Both the position numbers and the translations under genes were made by a program. From Thermoplasmata archaeon (GTDB lineage: Archaea; Thermoplasmatota; Thermoplasmata; UBA184), in NCBI GenBank assembly GCA_030039915.1, contig JASHUP010000216.1, forward strand, positions 1 to 25,956: 25,956 nucleotides of DNA. Direction: 5' to 3'. The number at the start of each line of letters is the position of its first letter. Positions within the stretch are counted from its first letter, which is position 1. Below are positions 15,749 to 22,450 of the stretch, piece by piece. The notes under the pieces were generated by a model, which saw nothing but the letters and a program-made list of their open reading frames with translations, did no database searches and had not been told where the DNA came from.

Positions 15749-16776
15749 CGCTCGAGAATCGTCTCCTCAACGGCATGGCCAAGGTGCCGACCGACCGGCA
15801 TTCGCACACCGTGAACCCGAGTCCCAGCCACGAGCTCCGTGGTCGGGATTCGGGAATTCTCCGCCGACAATCGTACCGTCTCAGCCTCCTGAAGGAAGAT
15901 CGTCCGTCGTACACCATCCACGATGGCCGTCACGACGACGAGCGGTCGTCGTTCGATCTTGACGCGACCGACCCGGACCGAGCGGACGGCGGCGGCGGGA
16001 CGCCCGACCAGTACGGCGTCCCCCGGCTCGAGCTCCGAAAGGTAGCGAGTCGTCCCGTCTCCCATCAGCACGTACGAGTGGGCGGCGCCCGCGTTGACTC
16101 GAAACGGTCGGGGTCGACTGAAGCGAGACCCCACGGCCTCGCTCGCGACATGGAAGAGGAAGCCGGCCGCGCTTCCGACGAGCAACCCCTCGGAGGGGTC
16201 GAGGAGAGAAGTCGTGTCGACGAGGACACGGTCTCCGACCCCGGCGGGACGGACGGAGTCGACCGAGACGAACGCCCAGGCGAGGGCGCCGGGAAGCGGT
16301 CCCTCGACGATCGATTCGAGTTCGTCTACTTCGTCGAGAGAATGAACGTCCACGATCACTCGACGGGCCCCATGCTCGAGCGCGCCGAGGGCGCCGGGGA
16401 CCTCCTGGGGCGAGCGGGCGCACACCCAAAGCTCAAAGCGGGAGCCGGCGGCCGCAAGGGCATTCTCGAGGGGGATGATCCGGTCGCCGGTCCATTCGAC
16501 GGCGAGGATACCGCCGGAGGGCACTTTTCCAATGGCCACCTCGAGAGAAGAAGAATCTGCCACGGTCGCGACGGGAACCACGAGGGGCGGAGTCCCGGGG
16601 AGGATCAATCGGCCGGCCTCTCGAAGGAGGACCTCCTCGCCCGGCGCGGACAGCATTTCGTCGCCCGCGTCGAACGCAAACCGAGAGAACCCGCGCTGAC
16701 GGGCCCGACCGACGATCAAGGCGCGAGCGGCGGGGGACGGGGCCGTCGGGGCCACCGTCACCCGCTCCCGAGTCAT
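15745..16776 (-). CDS. aroB': 3-dehydroquinate synthase II
   Basis: Converts ADH (2-amino-3,7-dideoxy-D-threo-hept-6-ulosonate) by oxidative deamination and cyclisation to 3-dehydroquinate. This is the archaeal replacement for the DAHP/AroB route. 343 residues. Family signatures: Val-Ser-Val-Asp-Ser-Val-Arg-Pro-Ala-Gly-Val-Gly-Asp-Arg-Val at 170-184, Leu-Leu-Asp-Pro-Ser-Glu-Gly-Leu-Leu-Val-Gly-Ser at 191-202, and Arg-Val-Asn-Ala-Gly-Ala-Ala-His-Ser-Tyr at 226-235. The ATG at 16776 lies 12 nt after the stop of the ADH synthase gene, its substrate provider. Its stop overlaps aroDE as ATGA. Confidence 0.93.
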   Translation of the reverse strand: MTRERVTVAPTAPSPAARALIVGRARQRGFSRFAFDAGDEMLSAPGEEVLLREAGRLILPGTPPLVVPVATVADSSSLEVAIGKVPSGGILAVEWTGDRIIPLENALAAAGSRFELWVCARSPQEVPGALGALEHGARRVIVDVHSLDEVDELESIVEGPLPGALAWAFVSVDSVRPAGVGDRVLVDTTSLLDPSEGLLVGSAAGFLFHVASEAVGSRFSRPRPFRVNAGAAHSYVLMGDGTTRYLSELEPGDAVLVGRPAAAVRSVRVGRVKIERRPLVVVTAIVDGVRRTIFLQEAETVRLSAENSRIPTTELVAGTRVHGVRMPVGRHLGHAVEETILER

Positions 16777-16788
16777 GTTCGCCCCGGG

Positions 16789-17541
16789 CTACTCCGAGCC
16801 GTGCAGAATGGCCGAGATTCTCCGAGCGATGGGACCGACGGGGCGACGCTGGAACAGGTTCCGGCCGATACAGATTCCTCCGCCGCCGGCTCGTACGCTC
16901 TCCCGAACGATTCCGAGGAATTCCTCCTCATTGTCGAGCCGCACGCCACCGCCGATCAGGACCGGCACCGGCGTCGTTCGGCACAGTTTTGCAAATTCTG
17001 AGGACGACCCAGGATAGCTCGTCTTGACGATGTCCGCTCCGGTATCTGCCGCGGCGCGAGCGGCGTGCCGGATCTCATCCGGAGTCCCGCCACTCGCCTT
17101 CTTGACGTATGACATGCACAGGAGCGGGAGGCCCAGCCTCCGACATTGATCGGCCGCAACCCCCAGGTCGCGGAGCATGTCCGGCTCCTCGGGAATCCCG
17201 AAATTGACCTGAACGCTCAGCACGTCCGCGCCGAGGCTCACCGCCTCTTCGGCGGTTCCGACCAGCACCTTCTGGTTCGAAGTCGTTCCGAGGCTGGTCG
17301 ACGCGGAGACGTGGACGCCGAGAAGGGTGGTCGGAGCGAGAATCGGCGCGAGCTCTCGCACCGCGCCCTTGGTGACGATCAAGAGGTCCGCTCCCCCGTC
17401 CTGGAGCTCGCGGGCGAGCGGGGCGAGTTCCTCGAGTCCGTCGATCGGCCCCATCGAAACGGGGTGGTCGAGCGGTACCGAGAAGAGCTTGCGCTCAGGG
17501 TGCGGGAACAGTCGCCTCAGTCGTATCGTTTTTCCTTCCAT
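16789..17541 (-). CDS. aroA': ADH synthase (2-amino-3,7-dideoxy-D-threo-hept-6-ulosonate synthase)
   Basis: Class I aldolase-like enzyme that joins aspartate semialdehyde and 6-deoxy-5-ketofructose 1-phosphate to make ADH, the first committed step of the archaeal shikimate route. 250 residues, TIM barrel. Likely active-site residues are Asp25 (Pro-Leu-Asp-His), Tyr145 (Met-Ser-Tyr) and Schiff-base Lys173 (Asp-Ile-Val-Lys-Thr), the trio known from the Methanocaldococcus enzyme. The motifs around Asp and Tyr differ from the usual Pro-Met-Asp-His-Gly and Met-Tyr-Pro-Arg-Gly. A DKFP synthase paralogue is the main alternative, but adjacency to DHQ synthase II favours ADH synthase. It is the first full-length gene of the array; a GAAGGAAG ribosome-binding stretch lies at 17547-17554. 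Confidence 0.88.
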   Translation of the reverse strand: MEGKTIRLRRLFPHPERKLFSVPLDHPVSMGPIDGLEELAPLARELQDGGADLLIVTKGAVRELAPILAPTTLLGVHVSASTSLGTTSNQKVLVGTAEEAVSLGADVLSVQVNFGIPEEPDMLRDLGVAADQCRRLGLPLLCMSYVKKASGGTPDEIRHAARAAADTGADIVKTSYPGSSSEFAKLCRTTPVPVLIGGGVRLDNEEEFLGIVRESVRAGGGGICIGRNLFQRRPVGPIARRISAILHGSE

Positions 17542-17600
17542 AGGTTCTTCCTTCGGTTTGATTTCTGTGGAGGAAAGCGCCGAGGAACGCAGTCCGAGGA

Positions 17601-17642
17601 CGTGCGGGGCACGCTGGGACGGCGCCCTCCCGGCGCCTTCCC
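17601..17642 (-). promoter_or_regulatory. Two GC-rich stem-loops downstream of the leader ORF
   Basis: Reading the minus strand, a stem-loop begins two bases after the leader stop codon: GGGA-A-GGCGCC, loop GGGAG, GGCGCC-G-TCCC (17642 to 17616). This is ten base pairs with one A-G mismatch. It is followed by a second hairpin, CGTGC-CCC-GCACG (17613 to 17601). A third, weaker hairpin encloses the leader's Trp codons (CCATGACC-TGGCTCT-GGTGATGG, 17663 to 17641, one mismatch) and shares two bases with the first, so the two compete. No run of five or more T follows, so this is not a standard archaeal terminator. In GC-rich DNA hairpins arise by chance; the regulatory role is inferred from position. 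Confidence 0.35.
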
Positions 17643-17643
17643 A

Positions 17644-17715
17644 TCACCAGAGCCAGGTCATGGCACCCGTGACCGTGGACGACTCGATGAGCGCTCGAGG
17701 GTCGTGGGCTGCCAT
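17644..17715 (-). CDS. Candidate trp leader peptide (23 residues, ends Trp-Leu-Trp)
   Basis: A 23-codon ORF runs from ATG 17715 to TGA 17644, just ahead of the aro-trp array. Its last five codons are Met-Thr-Trp-Leu-Trp before the stop, i.e. two Trp codons in three. The inner ATG at 17661 would by itself encode Met-Thr-Trp-Leu-Trp. A TATA-like box (CTAAATAG) is centred about 27 nt before the first ATG, the spacing seen at other apparently leaderless starts in this window, so the ATG may be the 5' end of the transcript. The layout resembles bacterial trp leader peptides read by a ribosome that stalls when charged tRNA-Trp is scarce. It may also be a chance ORF, since no homologue can be checked here. 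Confidence 0.4.
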   Translation of the reverse strand: MAAHDPRALIESSTVTGAMTWLW

Positions 17716-17738
17716 CGAGGGTGGTCACCCGTACCGCT

Positions 17739-17746
17739 CTATTTAG
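17739..17746 (-). promoter_or_regulatory. Probable TATA box of the aro-trp array
   Basis: CTAAATAG on the minus strand, one of the few AT-rich octamers in this GC-rich region. It overlaps the last codons of the upstream pqqC-like gene and lies 27-28 nt (centre) before the leader ATG at 17715. A transcript starting there would have a leader of about 175 nt before the ADH synthase gene. Confidence 0.4.
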
Positions 17747-18479
17747 CCTTCGTCGAAGGGCTTTTTCCGTTCGCGGCGGCGAGAACCCCGTCCACCAGGA
17801 GGGCGTGGATCGAAAATCCCCGCATCATCTGCTCCCACATCTGTTTCCGAACCTCGGGCGTGGACGCGAACCCGGCCACGATCTGTCCGATCCACTCACT
17901 GTGTTCCACGTCCGCCGTGACATGGAGAGAATAGTACTCGAGGTGCGCCTCATCGACACCGTAGTGGGTCCGGAACGCAGGAAGGAGGCGAGCGCACAGT
18001 TCCACATTCGGCGGTTCCGAGGAACCGGCGGCCGAGACGTAGAACGGGTTCACGCGGTTCGTGTAGGGGAAGTCGTCGATCGCAACCATCGTACTCGGGA
18101 GCAGCGCGGCCTGCTGCACGTCCTTGCGGGGGACGCCGAGCCCCTCGCAGAACCGTAGCCAGAGTTCGGGGTGCCCCGGGGCCTTTCCCTTCGGGTCCCC
18201 GGCCTCCTCGACCAACTGGTCCAGGATCATTCGGCGATAGGGATCGTTGGCCGCGTCCCAGGAACAGTTTGCGAACCGTTCTGCCATCGCGATCGGAACC
18301 GAGGCGAGCCAGGGGTAGAACTGCTTCACCCAGGCCTCGACGAGCGGACGAGCGACCTCTCCACGTTCGAGCTTCGAGAAGAACGGGTGTGTTTTGAACG
18401 GGTGGTTGGCCATCTTGTACTTCGTGAGCTCGTCGCGGAATCGCGCGCCCTCGAATCGGTCCCAAGGAGCTTCCGACAT
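17739..18479 (-). CDS. PqqC/TenA-fold protein, possible heme-oxygenase-like diiron oxidase
   Basis: An all-helical protein of 246 residues related to PqqC, TenA and the Chlamydia protein CADD. Family landmarks: the His-Pro-Phe segments near 26-33; Ala-Trp-Val-Lys-Gln-Phe-Tyr-Pro near 49-56; Glu-Glu-Ala-Gly-Asp at 91-95 followed by His103; and Leu-His-Val-Thr-Ala-Asp-Val-Glu-His at 185-193. The spacing His186-x3-Asp190-x2-His193, with Glu91/92 and His103 as further candidates, matches the metal-ligand pattern of the diiron oxidases rather than the metal-free PqqC. No other PQQ gene is in view, so PQQ synthesis is unlikely. CADD-like proteins make p-aminobenzoate from a tyrosine of their own; that is one possibility. 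Its TAG lies 24 bases before the leader ATG, so it may be co-transcribed with the aro-trp array. Confidence 0.65.
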   Translation of the reverse strand: MSEAPWDRFEGARFRDELTKYKMANHPFKTHPFFSKLERGEVARPLVEAWVKQFYPWLASVPIAMAERFANCSWDAANDPYRRMILDQLVEEAGDPKGKAPGHPELWLRFCEGLGVPRKDVQQAALLPSTMVAIDDFPYTNRVNPFYVSAAGSSEPPNVELCARLLPAFRTHYGVDEAHLEYYSLHVTADVEHSEWIGQIVAGFASTPEVRKQMWEQMMRGFSIHALLVDGVLAAANGKSPSTKAK

Positions 18480-18500
18480 CGGCCGTTCGAGCGGTCTGCG

Positions 18501-18508
18501 GTATTTGG
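18501..18508 (-). promoter_or_regulatory. TATA-like box of the pqqC-like gene
   Basis: CCAAATAC on the minus strand, centred 25-26 nt before the ATG at 18479. No purine-rich ribosome-binding stretch lies between it and the ATG, which fits a leaderless transcript. The intergenic space also serves the divergent CoA-transferase gene. Confidence 0.35.
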
Positions 18509-18538
18509 TCGCCGAGGTTCCGTTCTGAACCTCCGGGG

Positions 18539-18544
18539 TTATTG
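18539..18544 (+). promoter_or_regulatory. TATA-like box of the CoA-transferase gene
   Basis: TTATTG inside an otherwise GC-rich stretch, centred 25-26 nt before the GTG at 18567. It lies only 7 nt before the alternative GTG at 18549, which therefore looks less likely as the start. Short and weak, so the call rests on its spacing. Confidence 0.3.
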
Positions 18545-18566
18545 GAACGTGCCCCGGTCCGGGCGT

Positions 18567-19880
18567 GTGTCTTCGTCACCGGGCAGCGCTCCGCTCGTCC
18601 CTCCGTTCGGCCCCCTCGAGGGTCTCCGGGTGCTCGAGTCGGCTCGCTATGTTGCCGGCCCATGGGCGGCGACCTACCTCTCAGAATTCGGTGCGAGAGT
18701 GATCCACATCGAGGGTCCGCCGTTCGGACCGCCGTACGCCGATCCCACCCGGACCACTCGCCCGATGATCGACGGGGGATCGCCCGAGGACGCCATCTCC
18801 GAATCCTGGGTCCAGTACTCGCGAAACAAGCTCTCGGTCGGATTGGACGTGCGGAAGCCCGAGGGCCGACGGCTCTTCCTGAAGCTGCTGGAGCAGTCGG
18901 ACATCTGGATCGAATCGTCACGACCGGGAACGTACGAAAAATTTGGTCTCTCCGACGACGAGGCCTGGCGAGCGAATCCGCGACTGACCATCGTTCACGT
19001 CTCGGGCTACGGCCGGACCGGCAGACCCGACCGAGTCGCAGCTCCGTCGTACGACCTGACGGCTCAGGCGTACAGCGGGTTCCTCTCTCTCCAGGGGAAC
19101 CCGGACCCGGACCCGCCCATGCGGGCCGGGACCGCGCTCAACGACACGGTGACCGGTCTCGCCGCGGCCACCGCGGGACTAATGGGGCACATCCATGCGA
19201 GCCGGACGGGACGCGGCCAGTCGGTCGATGTCGCCCAGTACGAGGTGTTCTTCATCCTCCTCGAGAACCTGGCGCTCGATTACTTCGTGCGGGGCGTCGT
19301 GCGAGGGCGCTACGGGTCGGGTCACGCGCGCCTCCACCCCTACGATGTGCATCGGGCGCGCGACGGCTGGGTCGTGGTTGCCGCCCCGACGCCCGAAGCG
19401 TGGGACCGACTGAAGGCGGTCATTGGCTTTTCCGATGCCGCCTTCGATGACCGAGACTACCGGCTGGCCCATCGCGAGGTGGTGGACCGCGCGATCGCCG
19501 CGTACTGCCTTTCCCGGACGCGGGAGGAGCTCGAAGAAGTGGGCCGGAGCCAGGACGTCGCCATTACGCGGGTCTTGGATATCGCTGACATCGTTCGGGA
19601 CGCTCACTATCGGGAACGCGAGATGTTCGTGGAGTGGGACGACCCAGTGGCGGGTCGGGTGAAGGGAGCAGGTGTGGCCCCCAAATTCTCGGCGACGCCC
19701 GGGGGGGTCTGGCGCGGCGCCCCGTGGCTCGGGCAAGATAACGAGCGAGTGTTCGAGGGCCTCCTTGGGTTATCGTCGGCCGAGGTGGAGCGACTCCGGG
19801 AATCCGGCGTAGTCGGCGAGCGTCGGCCCTCGGGCCCGCCGAACCGTCAATCTCCGTTCTTCGTTCGCGAGGGAGTCTGA
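18567..19880 (+). CDS. CaiB/BaiF-family (class III) CoA-transferase
   Basis: Moves CoA between carboxylic acids through an aspartyl-CoA intermediate. Residues 15-50 carry the family opening Gly-Pro-Leu-Glu-Gly-Leu-Arg-Val-Leu-Glu...Ala-Gly-Pro-Trp-Ala-Ala. Tyr-Asp-Leu-Thr-Ala-Gln-Ala-Tyr-Ser-Gly lies at 162-171, and the likely nucleophile is Asp193 in Leu-Asn-Asp-Thr-Val-Thr-Gly-Leu. Gly-Arg-Gly-Gln-Ser-Val-Asp-Val-Ala-Gln-Tyr-Glu follows. The GTG at 18567 gives 437 residues; GTG 18549 is the alternative. The open frame reaching back to 18171 is antisense to the pqqC-like gene. Substrate cannot be read from sequence. Its stop shares one base with the following acyl-CoA dehydrogenase, suggesting one pathway: activation of an acid, then its oxidation. 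Confidence 0.85.
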   Translation: MSSSPGSAPLVPPFGPLEGLRVLESARYVAGPWAATYLSEFGARVIHIEGPPFGPPYADPTRTTRPMIDGGSPEDAISESWVQYSRNKLSVGLDVRKPEGRRLFLKLLEQSDIWIESSRPGTYEKFGLSDDEAWRANPRLTIVHVSGYGRTGRPDRVAAPSYDLTAQAYSGFLSLQGNPDPDPPMRAGTALNDTVTGLAAATAGLMGHIHASRTGRGQSVDVAQYEVFFILLENLALDYFVRGVVRGRYGSGHARLHPYDVHRARDGWVVVAAPTPEAWDRLKAVIGFSDAAFDDRDYRLAHREVVDRAIAAYCLSRTREELEEVGRSQDVAITRVLDIADIVRDAHYREREMFVEWDDPVAGRVKGAGVAPKFSATPGGVWRGAPWLGQDNERVFEGLLGLSSAEVERLRESGVVGERRPSGPPNRQSPFFVREGV

Positions 19881-21031
19881 TGCCGATCCTTCCGCCGGCC
19901 CCGGACGAGCCGCTCGTCAAGGAGGTCGGGGAGTTCGTCGAGAAACACGGTCTCCGAGATCGATACCGCGAGCTCGACCGAGCGCCCGCCTTCCCGCGAG
20001 AGGAGTACCGCAAGATGGGGAAGGCGGGGCTCCTCGGCTTGCGAACCTCTCGCAAGCGAGGCGGACGAGGACTGCCGCTTCCCCAGGTTGGGATCGCTCT
20101 GTTCCACCTCGCCTATCGTTCCGGAACGGCCTTCGCCAAGATCAGCCTGCAACCGGAATTCTGCTCGGTACTCGGCGATCACGGTTCCCCAGCATTAGTC
20201 CATGAGTGGTTCGAGCCGCTGTTGAAGGGAGAGAAGGTGGTCGGGAACCAGATCACGGAGCCGGGGGTCGGCTCGGATGCCCAAGCCCTCACCCTGTCTG
20301 CGGTTCGGGAAAGAGAGGAGTACGTCCTCACGGGAGAGAAGAGCGAGGTGGCTCTGTGTCTCGACGCCGAGGCAGCGATCGTGTACGGAAGGGTCCCCGG
20401 GCCGGATCCGCGCGGCGGGATCACGGCGTTTCTGGTCCCTCAGGACCTCCCGGGAGTCACTCGCCACGCCGCCTCCGGAGACCTCGGGGAACGATGGCAA
20501 CGGCGGGGCTCGGTCCGCTACGACCAAGTCCGGGTTCCTGCCCGATTTCGGATCGGCGAGGAAGGGCGCGCCTTCGAGTACTTACGTACCGAGCTGATCC
20601 AGGAGCGAGCCCTGCTCGCGTCGATCTATCTTGGAGCCGCGTTCGCCTCCTGGGAAGCCACCGTGGAGTACGTACAGAGTCGCACCGTCTTCGGAAAACC
20701 GCTCTCGCGGCAGGAAGCAGTCGCGTTCGCTCTTGCCCAGGACGGGGGTCGCCTCTCGGCCGACTGGCTCTTCACCGAGGAGACCCTCTCCCTCCTCGAC
20801 CGCGGCAAGGAGGTCGCTGGCGACGCCGCGCTCGCGAAGTGGATGGCCGTGGAGGACGGGCTGCGTTCGATTGATCACGCGATCCAGTTTCACGGCGGCC
20901 GGGGGTACTCCCAAGACCTTCCCCATGAGCAACGGTGGCGCGACGTTCGGAGCGGGGGGATTGCTCACGGAACGAGCGAGATCATGCTCGTCGTGGCCGC
21001 CCACGAACTGTGGACTCGCTCGAAGCGCTGA
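19880..21031 (+). CDS. Acyl-CoA dehydrogenase family protein
   Basis: FAD enzyme that introduces a 2,3 double bond into an acyl-CoA. 383 residues with the three-domain layout of the family: Thr-Glu-Pro-Gly-Val-Gly-Ser-Asp at 126-133, Arg-Thr-Val-Phe-Gly-Lys-Pro-Leu at 268-275, Gln-Phe-His-Gly-Gly-Arg-Gly-Tyr near 336-343, and Gly-Thr-Ser-Glu-Ile near the end. The glutamate that acts as base in medium-chain enzymes (Tyr-Glu-Gly-Thr) is His363 here. Glu242 in Gln-Glu-Arg-Ala-Leu sits where isovaleryl-CoA and long-chain dehydrogenases keep their base, so activity is plausible. The start ATG overlaps the CoA-transferase stop (TGATG), with a GAGGGAG ribosome-binding stretch. Confidence 0.88.
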   Translation: MPILPPAPDEPLVKEVGEFVEKHGLRDRYRELDRAPAFPREEYRKMGKAGLLGLRTSRKRGGRGLPLPQVGIALFHLAYRSGTAFAKISLQPEFCSVLGDHGSPALVHEWFEPLLKGEKVVGNQITEPGVGSDAQALTLSAVREREEYVLTGEKSEVALCLDAEAAIVYGRVPGPDPRGGITAFLVPQDLPGVTRHAASGDLGERWQRRGSVRYDQVRVPARFRIGEEGRAFEYLRTELIQERALLASIYLGAAFASWEATVEYVQSRTVFGKPLSRQEAVAFALAQDGGRLSADWLFTEETLSLLDRGKEVAGDAALAKWMAVEDGLRSIDHAIQFHGGRGYSQDLPHEQRWRDVRSGGIAHGTSEIMLVVAAHELWTRSKR

Positions 21032-21118
21032 CCCCTCGGCCCTGCCGCGAGCGCCTCGCATCTCGGAGGAACGCTCGGGGCCGACTCCGTCCCGCGGGAG
21101 GACGAACCCGCTGTTCGT
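21032..21118. other. Convergent intergenic region, nothing recognised
   Basis: 87 nt between the stops of the acyl-CoA dehydrogenase and isocitrate lyase genes. GC-rich. I see no tRNA, no T-run and no convincing hairpin or small ORF. Confidence 0.5.
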
Positions 21119-22450
21119 TCAGCCGGCCCGAGACGAGGCCGACTGTCGTTTCCGCGGCTCGGTGGATGCGCGCGGGGCCTCCTTCGAGGGTGCGAACTGC
21201 TCCGCTTCGGTCGACCCATCCATGGCGAGGGTGGACGTCAGTCCTCCCGAAAGGATCTGGGCCACTTCGTCAAAGTAACCGGTCCCGACGAACGACTGGT
21301 GCTTCACCGCGGCATACCCTTCCGCCTCGGCCCGGAATTCCTCTTCCTGGAGCTCCGAATAAGCGGCCATGCCGGCTTGCGCGTATCCCCGAGCCAAGCG
21401 GAACATCGACAGGTTCAGGGCGTGGAACCCCGCCAGCGTGACGAATTGGAACTTGTAGCCCATCTCCCCGATCGTGGACTGAAACTCGGCGATCACGTCG
21501 GGCTCGAGTTTCTTGCGCCAGTTGAAGGAGGGCGAGCAGTTGTAGGCGAGCAGTTTGCCGGGGTACTCGCGATGGATCTCTCGCGCGAATCGGGCCGCCT
21601 CCTCGAGATCGGGTCCGGCGGTCTCGAACCAGAGCAGGTCCGAGTAAGGAGCGTAGGCCAAACCTCGAGCGATCGCCATGTCGAGACCCCCCGAGATCTC
21701 GAAGAACCCTTCCGAAGTCCGCTTCCCGGTGAGGAACGGAGCGTCGCGCGGGTCGATGTCGCTCGTGAGCAGTTTCGCCGAGAGGGCATCGGTGCGGGCG
21801 ACCACGACCGTCGGGACGCTCGCGAGGTCCGCGGCGAGACGCGCGGCCCAGAGTTTCTGGTTGAACTCGCGCGCCGGCACCAGCACTTTCCCGCCCATGT
21901 GGCCGCATTTCTTGACCGAGGCCAGCTGGTCCTCGAGGTGAAGCCCGGCAACTCCGGCGTCGATCAGGGCTTTGGTCAGTTCAAACACGTTGAGGTTCCC
22001 GCCGAATCCTGCTTCGCCGTCGGCGACGATCGGCGCATACCAGTGGACGTCGTCCTTCCCGAGGCCGTGCTGCTTCTCGTCCTCCCGTCGGAACGCATTG
22101 TTGATCCGCCGAACGAGGTTCGGCATCGAGTCGGCCGGGTACAGGCTCTGGTCCGGGTAGGTCTGGTCAGCATCGTTCGCGTCGGCGGCCACCTGCCATC
22201 CGCTCGCGTAGATCGCGGGCAGGCCCGCCGCTACCATCTGGACGGCCTGGGTGCCGGTCATGGCACCGAGCGTCGGCAGGTACGGCTCCGAGTGGAGCAG
22301 TCGCCAGAGCCGTTGAGCGCCGAGCGAAGCGAGGGTGTGGGCGATGGTGACCGAGCCGCGCAGGCGTTCCACGTCTTCCGCGCGGTACGGCCGGACGATC
22401 CCCTTCCACCGATCGCTCTGCTTCCAATCGAGCCCGACGGCCTCGGTCAT
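21119..22450 (-). CDS. aceA: Isocitrate lyase
   Basis: Splits isocitrate into glyoxylate and succinate, the first step of the glyoxylate shunt. 443 residues, close to the bacterial class (E. coli type, about 434). The catalytic signature Lys-Lys-Cys-Gly-His is at 180-184 (Cys182) followed by Met-Gly-Gly-Lys-Val-Leu. Upstream are Gly-Trp-Gln-Val-Ala-Ala-Asp-Ala and Ala-Asp-Gly-Glu-Ala-Gly-Phe-Gly-Gly; downstream are Val-Val-Ala-Arg-Thr-Asp-Ala and Asn-Cys-Ser-Pro-Ser-Phe-Asn-Trp. The last 30 or so residues are a charged, Ser/Ala-rich tail likely to be disordered. The ATG overlaps the aceB stop as ATGA, so both shunt enzymes are translationally coupled. Confidence 0.95.
   Translation of the reverse strand: MTEAVGLDWKQSDRWKGIVRPYRAEDVERLRGSVTIAHTLASLGAQRLWRLLHSEPYLPTLGAMTGTQAVQMVAAGLPAIYASGWQVAADANDADQTYPDQSLYPADSMPNLVRRINNAFRREDEKQHGLGKDDVHWYAPIVADGEAGFGGNLNVFELTKALIDAGVAGLHLEDQLASVKKCGHMGGKVLVPAREFNQKLWAARLAADLASVPTVVVARTDALSAKLLTSDIDPRDAPFLTGKRTSEGFFEISGGLDMAIARGLAYAPYSDLLWFETAGPDLEEAARFAREIHREYPGKLLAYNCSPSFNWRKKLEPDVIAEFQSTIGEMGYKFQFVTLAGFHALNLSMFRLARGYAQAGMAAYSELQEEEFRAEAEGYAAVKHQSFVGTGYFDEVAQILSGGLTSTLAMDGSTEAEQFAPSKEAPRASTEPRKRQSASSRAG

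Noticed and set aside
17641..17700. Intrinsic terminator for the pqqC-like gene
   Set aside because: The stem-loop has no following T-run, and the same stretch lies between a TATA-like box and the aro-trp array, so a leader function fits better.
17739..18479. True PqqC (PQQ biosynthesis)
   Set aside because: No pqqA, B, D or E nearby, and the ligand pattern His-x3-Asp-x2-His is that of diiron oxidases.
21032..21118. Possible tRNA gene in the convergent gap
   Set aside because: No cloverleaf, no T-arm GTTCRANNC box and the gap is barely long enough.
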